Part shown: piece after piece, positions 1 through 5,881 of the stretch
Layout: each line of letters opens with the position of its first letter
Position numbering within the stretch: position 1 is the stretch's first letter
Origin: an uncultured Lachnospiraceae bacterium
GTDB taxonomy: Bacteria > Bacillota > Clostridia > Lachnospirales > Lachnospiraceae
DNA length: 7,639 nucleotides
Reading direction: 5' to 3'
Assembly (NCBI GenBank): GCA_900313745.1
Contig: OMSM01000066.1
Span: 1 to 7,639 of the forward strand
Made by a program: the position numbers and the translations under genes
The notes under the pieces: model-generated
What the model saw: only the letters and a program-made list of their open reading frames with translations
Told to the model about the DNA's origin: nothing
Database searches by the model: none

Positions 1-1431
1 AAGCGGAGAAAGCAGGCGGTATTTCCCGTACAGCAGCGCCTTTTCCCTCTTTCTCAGCGCAAGTGCCTCCCGGTAGAAATGAAGGATACTTAACGGATCC
101 TTCTCCTCTTCCTCGACATTGACTTCACCGAAATTGCCGTTTATCGCAAACCACGCCGTTTCCGCGCCGGTAAACCCCGCGTTCTTCCCGCCGCTCCACT
201 GCAGCGGCGTCCTTGCGGAGTCCCTGGAGGAGCGGTAGATATACTCCATCCTCTCCTCGATGGTTTTCTTCAGGTGGTAGGTCGAGAAATTGTGCCTCGT
301 GGACACATCAGCGTAATCATTGATATCAGGAAGGCGGATGTTGGTCATCCCGATCTCCTGTCCCTGATAGATGAAGGGTGTCCCCTGGAGGAACAGGTAG
401 CTTGCCGCGAGAGTTTTGCCGCTCTCTTTCCTGTATTCCTCGCTTCCGTACCGGCTGATCACACGGGGATGGTCGTGGTTCTCGATATAGAGGGCGTTCC
501 AGGCCTTTCCCGCAAGCCCGTACTGCCAGCGGCTGAGTGCCCTTTTATAACGAAGGAGGGAGAACGGAAGCGGGATATACTCGGTGAAGAGGCAGTCACA
601 GACCATGTGGTCAAAACTGATCATCATATCGAGGCTCTTCTCCGGTCCCGTGAGATAGCTCTTTGCGGTGCGAAGCCACGTCATCGGTCCCTCGCCCACC
701 TGGAAGACGTCGTAGTCGTCGGTGACGGCGCGGAACTCCCTTAGATACTCGTGAATATGCGGGCCGTCCTTGTAGTGGTGCATCGCGCCGAGAATCGGCA
801 CAGGCCAGCCGTCCGGAAGTCCCTCCCGCTTGGAGATATAGGTGATGACGTCCTCACGGAAGCCGTCGACGCCCATATCCAGCCAGAAGCGCATGATGCG
901 CTTCACCTCCTCCCGGACCTCCGGGTTGTCCATGTTGAGGTCTGGCTGCTTTACGGAGAAGAGATGCAGGTAGTACTGATCCCTCTCCGGGCAGTAGGTC
1001 CACGCCTTCCCCTCGAAGAAGGAATCCCAGTTGTTGGGCCTGTCCTTCCAGTGATAATAGTCCGCATAGGGACCCGTCCGGCTCTTCCTGCTCTCCTTAA
1101 ACCAGGGATGTTCGTCGCTGGTGTGGTTGATCACCAGGTCCATGACCACCTTAAGGCCCATCCCGTGCGCCCTGCGGAGGACCTCGCGGAATTCGTCCAT
1201 CGTGCCGTAATCCGGGTGGATTCCGCAGTAATCGGAAATATCGTATCCGTAGTCCGCGTTGGGCGAGGGATAAATCGGGGAGAACCAGATGCCGTCCACT
1301 CCGAGGGACTTCACATAATCCAGCTTCTCCAGTACGCCTTTCAGATCTCCTATGCCGTCGCCGTTCCCGTCCTTGAAGGAACGGATCCAGATCTGGTAGA
1401 AGCTGTCCTCCTTATACCATTCCGTACGCAT
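1..1431 (-). CDS. GH13 alpha-glucosidase (oligo-1,6-glucosidase type), C-terminus cut by window edge
   Basis: This is a cytoplasmic glycoside hydrolase of family 13 that releases glucose from the non-reducing ends of short alpha-glucosides such as isomaltose-type oligosaccharides. The first 477 codons are visible and in frame; relatives have about 550-560 residues, so some 75-80 are missing off the left edge. The protein starts MRTEWYKEDSFYQIWIRSF. All four GH13 regions are present: region I DLVINHTSDEHPWF (from D98), region II GFREDVI with nucleophile D194, region III VGEG with acid/base E247, and region IV ENHDHPR with transition-state stabiliser D320. Val195 directly after the nucleophile is the residue linked to alpha-1,6 rather than alpha-1,4 preference in this family. 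There is no signal peptide. An in-frame TAA lies 8 codons upstream and no earlier start exists, so the ATG is secure, but its ribosome binding site is poor. It begins 68 bases after the CBS-ACT gene on the same strand. Trehalose-6-phosphate hydrolase or a general alpha-glucosidase is a less likely alternative. Confidence 0.9.
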   Translation of the reverse strand, partial: MRTEWYKEDSFYQIWIRSFKDGNGDGIGDLKGVLEKLDYVKSLGVDGIWFSPIYPSPNADYGYDISDYCGIHPDYGTMDEFREVLRRAHGMGLKVVMDLVINHTSDEHPWFKESRKSRTGPYADYYHWKDRPNNWDSFFEGKAWTYCPERDQYYLHLFSVKQPDLNMDNPEVREEVKRIMRFWLDMGVDGFREDVITYISKREGLPDGWPVPILGAMHHYKDGPHIHEYLREFRAVTDDYDVFQVGEGPMTWLRTAKSYLTGPEKSLDMMISFDHMVCDCLFTEYIPLPFSLLRYKRALSRWQYGLAGKAWNALYIENHDHPRVISRYGSEEYRKESGKTLAASYLFLQGTPFIYQGQEIGMTNIRLPDINDYADVSTRHNFSTYHLKKTIEERMEYIYRSSRDSARTPLQWSGGKNAGFTGAETAWFAINGNFGEVNVEEEEKDPLSILHFYREALALRKREKALLYGKYRLLSPL

Positions 1432-1434
1432 GGC

Positions 1435-1448
1435 TTTCGTCGGTTTCA
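1435..1448 (-). promoter_or_regulatory. possible cre-like (CcpA) site before the alpha-glucosidase
   Basis: On the minus strand the bases TGAAACCGACGAAA fit 12 of 14 positions of the loose Gram-positive catabolite-response consensus TGWAANCGNTNWCA. They sit just upstream of the glucosidase ATG, where binding would block expression. The left half is good but the right half lacks the symmetric TTTCA, so this is weak. The function is inferred only from the sugar-hydrolase context. Confidence 0.2.
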
Positions 1449-1465
1449 GGCGCCTTTAATCCTGC

Positions 1466-1480
1466 CCTCTTAAGCAGAGG
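1466..1480 (-). repeat. small inverted repeat between CBS-ACT gene and alpha-glucosidase
   Basis: A 5-bp stem (CCTCT/AGAGG) with a 5-base loop lies in the 68-base gap between the two genes. There is no following T-run, so it is not a convincing terminator. An 8-bp palindrome AGGCGCCT follows at 1448-1455. No clear sigma-A promoter was found in the gap, so the glucosidase may be read through from the genes upstream or use a promoter I cannot recognise. Confidence 0.3.
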
Positions 1481-1499
1481 TGCCCGGAATCTTCTCCTT

Positions 1500-2189
1500 T
1501 CAAAGCTCAGGCACCTGGAAGCGCCTGATGGTCCCTTCCTTCGTCGTCTGAACCACATTTGTGACCTTGTACCCCGCCTTCACGAGGATCTCGGTCATCT
1601 TCTCCGTCTCGATCTCGCCGGTCGCCTTGACCACGACCTCGGTTCCCCTCTCCTCCGTGTGATAGACGCCCACCGATTCGAGATTGGCGTCGTTCTCCGC
1701 GAACAGATTGGCGATGCCGGTGAAATATCCGGGACGGTCCTCGCAGCGGATGACGAACCGGGTTCCCTGGTGGCGGTAGCCGAGAAGGTCGGTCAGCGCC
1801 TGGAAGATATCCTTCTCGGTGATGATTCCGATGACCTTATTCTCCTCATCCACCACAGGCAGCACGGAGATGCCGCGGTCGATCATGACCTGGGCCGCCT
1901 CCTCGATGAAGACGTCCTGGGTGGTCGTGACCACGTCCTTGATCATGATGCTCTCCGCGGAAGTCCTGGACAGGAGATAATTCAGCTCGTAGATGGAGAG
2001 GGACGTGCTCTTTGATCCGCTCTCCTCCTCCACCAGGCCGGCGGTGACGAGGCCGATGAGACGGCCGGCGTCGTCCACCACGGGAAGCCTGTGGAAGTTG
2101 TTTTCGCGCATGATCTCCAGCGCCTCGGAGAGCACGGTTCCGCGCTTCACCGTAAGAGGGTTCTTCGTCATATGGTCCTTTACGTACAT
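1500..2189 (-). CDS. CBS-CBS-ACT domain protein (AcuB-like), probable sensor linked to the Liv transporter
   Basis: This is a 229-residue soluble cytoplasmic protein. CBS domain 1 covers about residues 3-53 (DHMTKNPLTV through RLIGLVT). CBS domain 2 covers about 80-137 (IMIKDVVTTT through KVIGIITEKD). An ACT domain covers about 143-215 (RFVIRCEDRPGYFTGIANLF). CBS pairs bind adenosine nucleotides and ACT domains bind amino acids, so the architecture suggests a sensor of energy and amino acid state; the actual ligand and output are unknown. CBS2 keeps the T-x-x-D ribose-binding pattern (T124, D127), whereas CBS1 has Leu at the Asp position (T49-A-G-L52), so probably only one canonical nucleotide site exists. 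The start has a strong GGGAGGAG ribosome site at 2194-2201. It follows livF by 35 bases and is probably co-transcribed with it. Related proteins are annotated AcuB from acetoin utilisation, but nothing here supports an acetoin role. Confidence 0.88.
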   Translation of the reverse strand: MYVKDHMTKNPLTVKRGTVLSEALEIMRENNFHRLPVVDDAGRLIGLVTAGLVEEESGSKSTSLSIYELNYLLSRTSAESIMIKDVVTTTQDVFIEEAAQVMIDRGISVLPVVDEENKVIGIITEKDIFQALTDLLGYRHQGTRFVIRCEDRPGYFTGIANLFAENDANLESVGVYHTEERGTEVVVKATGEIETEKMTEILVKAGYKVTNVVQTTKEGTIRRFQVPEL

Positions 2190-2201
2190 ATTGCTCCTCC
2201 C

Positions 2202-2218
2202 GGCCGGTCCCGCCGGCC
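2202..2218 (-). repeat. GC-rich hairpin in the livF to CBS-ACT gap
   Basis: A perfect 6-bp inverted repeat GGCCGG/CCGGCC with a 5-base loop ends directly beside the GGGAGGAG ribosome binding site of the CBS-ACT gene. No T-run follows in the direction of transcription, so it does not look like a terminator. It could be an mRNA-processing or stability element, or could tune initiation of the downstream gene. Confidence 0.5.
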
Positions 2219-2224
2219 TTATTG

Positions 2225-2929
2225 TTAACCTCCGAGATACGCCTTTCTCACGCGCTCGTCGTTCGCGAGCTCCTCCCCGGTCCCGGAGAGCGTGATATTT
2301 CCGGTCTCCAGCACATACGCCCTATCGGCGATGGCGAGAGCCCGCTTCGCGTTCTGCTCCACCAGCAGCACAGTCGTCCCCTTGCTGTTGATTTCCTCGA
2401 TGATCCGGAAGATCTCCGACACCAGAAGCGGCGAGAGTCCCATGGAAGGCTCATCCATCAGCACGATGGACGGCTTTGCCATAAGCGCCCTACCCATGGC
2501 AAGCATCTGCTGCTCTCCGCCGGAGAGTGTTCCGGCCATCTGCGTCCGTCTCTCCCTGAGGCGGGGGAACAGCACGAAGACGTCCTCCATATCCCTGGCG
2601 ATCTGATCCTTGTCCCTTCTCGCGTAGGCGCCTAGTGTCAGGTTTTCCTCCACGGTCTGCTGGGCGAAGACCCTGCGCCCCTCGGGAACCTGTGCGAGCC
2701 CCATCTCCACGATTTTATGCGGCGCAATCTTCGTGAGATCCTTCCCGTCCAGGGTAACCGTTCCCGCGGAGGGCTTCACCAGTCCCGAGATCGCGTGCAT
2801 CGTCGTGGTTTTTCCGGCGCCGTTGGCGCCGATCAGCGTGACGATCTCGCCGTCCCCGACCTCGAAGGAGATGCCCTTAATCGCCTCGATCATGCCGTAC
2901 TGCACTCTGAGATTCTCCACCTTCAGCAT
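2225..2929 (-). CDS. livF: branched-chain amino acid ABC transporter, ATP-binding protein LivF
   Basis: This is one of the two ATPases that drive the Liv transporter, bound to the inner face of the membrane as a partner of LivG. At 234 residues it has the usual family length. Walker A is GANGAGKTT (34-42), the LivF-specific PEGRRVF stretch follows at 82-88, the ABC signature is LSGGEQQ (135-141) and Walker B is IVLMDEP (155-161). The switch position is Gln192 in LLVEQN instead of His, which is normal for LivF. The C-terminus ends in the typical AYLGG-like tail. The start lies 13 bases after the livG stop, and the ribosome site TAAGGGGG overlaps that stop codon, implying tight coupling with livG. 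The stop is TAA at 2225-2227. The alternative, a second LivG, is excluded by the short length and the PEGRRVF motif. Confidence 0.96.
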   Translation of the reverse strand: MLKVENLRVQYGMIEAIKGISFEVGDGEIVTLIGANGAGKTTTMHAISGLVKPSAGTVTLDGKDLTKIAPHKIVEMGLAQVPEGRRVFAQQTVEENLTLGAYARRDKDQIARDMEDVFVLFPRLRERRTQMAGTLSGGEQQMLAMGRALMAKPSIVLMDEPSMGLSPLLVSEIFRIIEEINSKGTTVLLVEQNAKRALAIADRAYVLETGNITLSGTGEELANDERVRKAYLGG

Positions 2930-2942
2930 TGATCTTTCCCCC

Positions 2943-3716
2943 TTAGTCGCCGAGATAGGCCTTGATCACCTCGGGATTCGCCTGGATCTCCTCCGGCGTT
3001 CCCTGGGCGAGCCGCATGCCGTAGTTCAGTACAGTGATGCGCTCGCATATTCCCATGACCAGCTTCATGTCGTGCTCGATTAACAGTATGGATACCCCGA
3101 AGCTGTCGCGGATAAGGCGGATCATCCTCATCAGTTCCTCCGTCTCCTGGGGGTTCATTCCGGCAGCGGGTTCATCCAGAAGCAGGAGCTTCGGCCCGGT
3201 GGCCAGCGCCCTGGCGATCTCGAGCCTTCGCTGCGCGCCGTAGGGAAGATTGCCCGCCGTGACATTCATGACCTGGTCGAGCTCCATGATCTTTAAGAGC
3301 TCCTTTGCCTTCGCCTCCGTCTCCCTCTCCTGCCTCCGGAAGGCCGGGGTCCTTAAAACCGCGGCGAACGGTGAGTAGGTGATGGAGTTGTGGTACCCGG
3401 TCATGACGTTGTCCAGGACCGAGAGCCCCGAGAACAGGCGGATATTCTGGAAGGTCCTCGCGATACCCGCCCGGTTGGTCTCGACGATGTTCTTCTTCTC
3501 AAGGTCCATTCCGTCAAAGATGATCTTGCCCCGGCTCGGCTGGTAGACTTTGGTCAGCATGTTGAAAACCGTGGTCTTGCCCGCGCCGTTGGGCCCGATG
3601 AGGCCGACGATCTCCCCCTCGTACACCTTGAGATTAAGGTTCTGTACTGCGGTAAGCCCGCCGAAATCGATTCCGACGCCCTGAACGTCGAGCAGCAGTT
3701 TTTTCTCCCCGCTCAT
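2943..3716 (-). CDS. livG: branched-chain amino acid ABC transporter, ATP-binding protein LivG
   Basis: This is the second ATPase of the Liv transporter. Its 257 residues match the family length. Walker A is GPNGAGKTT (41-49), the Q-loop glutamine is Q90 in RTFQNIRLF, the signature is the LivG-type LPYGAQRR (157-164), Walker B is LLLLDEP (177-183) and the switch histidine is H215 in LLIEHD. The segment between the Q-loop and the signature (about 91-156) is longer than in LivF, as expected for LivG. Its ATG overlaps the livM TGA by four bases (ATGA) and uses an AAAGGAGG ribosome site located inside the last livM codons, so translation is coupled to livM. It ends AYLGD. All catalytic residues are present and there is no sign of decay. 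Confidence 0.96.
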   Translation of the reverse strand: MSGEKKLLLDVQGVGIDFGGLTAVQNLNLKVYEGEIVGLIGPNGAGKTTVFNMLTKVYQPSRGKIIFDGMDLEKKNIVETNRAGIARTFQNIRLFSGLSVLDNVMTGYHNSITYSPFAAVLRTPAFRRQERETEAKAKELLKIMELDQVMNVTAGNLPYGAQRRLEIARALATGPKLLLLDEPAAGMNPQETEELMRMIRLIRDSFGVSILLIEHDMKLVMGICERITVLNYGMRLAQGTPEEIQANPEVIKAYLGD

Positions 3717-4807
3717 GCCGCCTCCTTTCCGCCGGCGGCAGCAGTTTTGACGAACCTGCTCCTCACGGTCTTGAAGAATGTCTTCACCTTCTCATTGTTG
3801 GTAAGCAGCATGATCATGATCAGCACGACTGCGTAGATGAGCATGCGGTAGTCCTGCAGGGAGCGCAGAAGCTCGGGGAGGAGCACGAGGACAATCGTCG
3901 AGATAATCGTGCCTGTCATATTGCCGAGCCCGCCGAGCACGACGTACACCAGGATCAGGATGGAGGTGTTGAAGTCGAATTTATTCGGAACGAGAGTCGA
4001 GTAATTGAGTCCGTAGAGCGCTCCGGCGGAACCGGCGAGGCCCGCCGAGACCACGAAGGAAAGCATCTTGGTGGAGGAGATGTTGATTCCGGTAAGCTCC
4101 GCGGCGATGCGGTTGTCCCTCGCCGCCATGATCGCTCTCCCGCTCTTGCTGTAGATCAGGTTGTAGACGATGAAAAGGGCGGCGATGATCAGCACCGTGC
4201 CGGCGGTGAATGTAGCTATCCTCTCCGTACCGGTGGCGCCCATCGGGCCGTTAAGGAGCATCTTTCCGCCCGGCTCCAGCTTGCATTTGTTCTCGACAAA
4301 ACTGAACTGGAAGCCGTTCGCGTCGAATCCGAGATACATGTTGGTGATCAGGCTCTTGATGATCTGCCCGAAAGCCAGCGTGACGATGGCGAGATAATCT
4401 CCCTGGAGCTTAAGCACCGGGATGCCGATGAGGAAGCCGAAGAGCGCTGCTGCCGCCGCACCCAGGATAATCGCGATGACAAGGCGGAGCGCCGGGACGG
4501 GCAGCGTCGCGGCAAGCCTTCCCGACACACACACCGCGGTGAAGGCGCCGACGCTCATGAAGCCGGCCTGCCCGAGATTAAGCTCGCCGGATACCCCGAC
4601 GTTCAGGTTAAGCCCGATTGCCGCGACGATGTAACAGGTGACGGGGACAAGAAGCGATGTAAAGAGGCTGGAAAGCCCTCCCCCTGCCTGCATTGCCCTC
4701 AACACGGCATAGAGAAGGATCACCAGCGCAAAGGAAGCTGTTCTTCCCCGGTGAGCGGCGTCAAACAGGCTGATTGCAGTTTTTCCTGTAGTATTCTCCG
4801 TACGCAT
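3713..4807 (-). CDS. livM: branched-chain amino acid ABC transporter, permease LivM
   Basis: This is one of two integral membrane subunits forming the amino acid channel. It has 364 residues with roughly eight to nine hydrophobic segments, near 24-38, 52-66, 83-97, 105-128, 138-155, 202-218, 247-268, 282-310 and 321-336. The hallmark stretch around residues 65-89 (GLNLNVGVSGELNLGQAG) matches the LivM/LivH signature. The segment near 224-265 (RAIMAARDNRIAAELTGI) is the EAA-like loop that contacts the ATPases. A soluble loop of about 30 residues (about 165-195) sits between the fifth and sixth hydrophobic segments. The C-terminal tail is basic and Ala/Gly-rich (from about 345). The start is backed by an AAAGGAG site 7 bases upstream and lies 11 bases after the livH stop. 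Its end overlaps livG by four bases. Confidence 0.95.
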   Translation of the reverse strand: MRTENTTGKTAISLFDAAHRGRTASFALVILLYAVLRAMQAGGGLSSLFTSLLVPVTCYIVAAIGLNLNVGVSGELNLGQAGFMSVGAFTAVCVSGRLAATLPVPALRLVIAIILGAAAAALFGFLIGIPVLKLQGDYLAIVTLAFGQIIKSLITNMYLGFDANGFQFSFVENKCKLEPGGKMLLNGPMGATGTERIATFTAGTVLIIAALFIVYNLIYSKSGRAIMAARDNRIAAELTGINISSTKMLSFVVSAGLAGSAGALYGLNYSTLVPNKFDFNTSILILVYVVLGGLGNMTGTIISTIVLVLLPELLRSLQDYRMLIYAVVLIMIMLLTNNEKVKTFFKTVRSRFVKTAAAGGKEAA

Positions 4808-4818
4808 GGGCCGCTCCT

Positions 4819-5694
4819 TTACACTTTCTCACTCATCTTCCTGCCGAGAAGTCCGGCAGGCTTGATTAACAGAACCACAATCAGAACGGCGAACACGATC
4901 GCGTCCGACAGCTGGGTCGAGATGTACGCCTTGGCGAGGATTTCGATGACGCCAAGGAGCAGGCCCCCGAGGAAAGCACCGGGAATGGAGCCGATTCCGC
5001 CGAACACCGCCGCCGTGAAGGCCTTGATGCCCGGCATTGCGCCAAGCGTGGGGAAAACCGAGGGATAGGTCGAACACAGCAGTACCGAGGCGATGGCTGC
5101 AAGGCCGGAGCCGATGGCAAAGGTCACGGAGATGATGAAATTCACATTGATTCCCATCAGCGTCGCCGCACCCTTGTCCTCCGAGCATGCCCGCATCGCG
5201 CTTCCGGTTTTAGTCCTGTTCACGAAAAGAGTAAGCCCCGCCATGACGAGGATGCAGACCGCGATCGTGATCAGGGTAAGATAAGAAATCGACAGGCTTC
5301 CCAGAGAGAAAAATCCGCTCGAAATCACCGCGGGGAACACCTTTGTGGAGGAGGACCAGAGAAGCTGCGCGCCGTTCTGCAGGAAGTAGCTCACACCAAT
5401 GGCGGTGATCAGCACCGCGAGGCTGGAAGCCTGGCGCAGCGGTTTGTAGGCGAGGCGCTCGATAATAACGCCCATTGCAGTACAGACAAGCATCGCGAGA
5501 AGTACCGCCGGAATCAGCGGCAGGCCCAGACCTGTCAGCGCGAAAAATGCCACATACGCCCCGATCATGATTACGTCGCCGTGAGCGAAATTGAGCATTT
5601 TGGCGATGCCGTATACCATCGTGTAACCCAGCGCGATGATGGCATATACGCTGCCAAGGCCGAGGCCGTTGATCAGGTACGACAAGAATTCCAT
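4819..5694 (-). CDS. livH: branched-chain amino acid ABC transporter, permease LivH
   Basis: This is the other integral membrane subunit, expected to pair with LivM. Its 291 residues match the family length of about 290-310. The hallmark NFAHGDVIMIGAY lies at 35-47. The EAA-like cytoplasmic loop is near 166-185 (MRACSEDKGAATLMGI). The Gly-rich segment FGGIGSIPGAFLGG (231-244) and the C-terminal KPAGLLG (278-284) are typical LivH features. About eight hydrophobic segments are visible. The ATG follows an AGGGGGAA ribosome site about 9 bases upstream. The seven bases directly before the ATG (CGCAGTT) are complementary to a stretch 75 bases earlier in the leader, so initiation may be structure-controlled. 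It is the first gene after the livK-livH junction and likely has its own promoter there. Confidence 0.95.
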   Translation of the reverse strand: MEFLSYLINGLGLGSVYAIIALGYTMVYGIAKMLNFAHGDVIMIGAYVAFFALTGLGLPLIPAVLLAMLVCTAMGVIIERLAYKPLRQASSLAVLITAIGVSYFLQNGAQLLWSSSTKVFPAVISSGFFSLGSLSISYLTLITIAVCILVMAGLTLFVNRTKTGSAMRACSEDKGAATLMGINVNFIISVTFAIGSGLAAIASVLLCSTYPSVFPTLGAMPGIKAFTAAVFGGIGSIPGAFLGGLLLGVIEILAKAYISTQLSDAIVFAVLIVVLLIKPAGLLGRKMSEKV

Positions 5695-5783
5695 AACTGC
5701 GTTCCCCCTGGTCGGAATATTACGGAACAGCCCCCGGGAGGTACAGTGCTCCCCTGCCCTGAAATCCGGGACATTCCGCAGTT
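5695..5783 (-). promoter_or_regulatory. structured 5' leader of livH with possible Shine-Dalgarno masking
   Basis: From the predicted start near 5792, the livH mRNA would carry a leader of about 98 bases. It contains AACTGCG (5777-5783) pairing with CGCAGTT (5695-5701, touching the ATG), CGGAAT (5773-5778) able to pair with ATTCCG (5713-5718), and GTTCC in CTGTTCC opposite GGAAC of the GGGGGAAC ribosome site. The base pairings are read directly; control of translation is inferred. Confidence 0.35.
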
Positions 5784-5798
5784 CAATAACAATATCTG

Positions 5799-5827
5799 AT
5801 TATACCACTTTATGCAAATACGAAGAA
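5799..5827 (-). promoter_or_regulatory. extended -10 promoter for livHMGF and the CBS-ACT gene
   Basis: The minus strand reads TGGTATAAT, a perfect TATAAT -10 (5799-5804) with the extended TGn element. The sequence 17 bases further upstream (5822-5827, TTCTTC) is a poor -35, which an extended -10 can tolerate. The start would fall near 5792. It lies directly downstream of the hairpin that follows livK, so it could supply the permease, ATPase and CBS-ACT genes independently of livK. Confidence 0.6.
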
Positions 5828-5849
5828 GCGCGGCCAGAGGCCGCGCTTC
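5825..5849 (-). terminator. hairpin after livK (partial terminator or mRNA stabiliser)
   Basis: A perfect 11-bp stem (GAAGCGCGGCC/GGCCGCGCTTC) with a 3-base loop stands 32 bases after the livK stop. Downstream on the minus strand comes TTCGTATTTG, only an imperfect T-run, so termination is probably incomplete. In Liv-type operons such a hairpin after the binding-protein gene fits the need for more binding protein than transporter, either by partial termination or by protecting the livK 3' end. Confidence 0.7.
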
Positions 5850-5859
5850 CGGTATGAAC

Positions 5860-5873
5860 AATTAAGCTTAATT
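5860..5873. repeat. 14-bp perfect palindrome after livK
   Basis: AATTAAGCTTAATT is perfectly self-complementary and begins 8 bases after the livK stop, just before the strong GC hairpin. It could be a weak second hairpin at the livK mRNA end or simply AT-rich spacer. No binding protein can be assigned. Confidence 0.4.
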
Positions 5874-5881
5874 CTCAGGGA

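Noticed and set aside
1421..1433. 13-bp identity with 4797-4809 (TCCGTACGCATGG), so the glucosidase and LivM both begin MRTE
   Set aside because: One 13-mer repeat in a window this long is near chance expectation and flanking bases differ; no shared regulation needs to be assumed.
751..1473. Long open frame on the plus strand, 240 codons, opposite the alpha-glucosidase
   Set aside because: It is antisense to a gene with all four GH13 motifs, has no ribosome site and its protein has no recognisable fold; open antisense frames are common in GC-rich coding DNA.
2352..2357. Gln (Q192) at the ABC switch-histidine position of LivF
   Set aside because: The VEQN form is normal in the LivF family, so it is not a defect.
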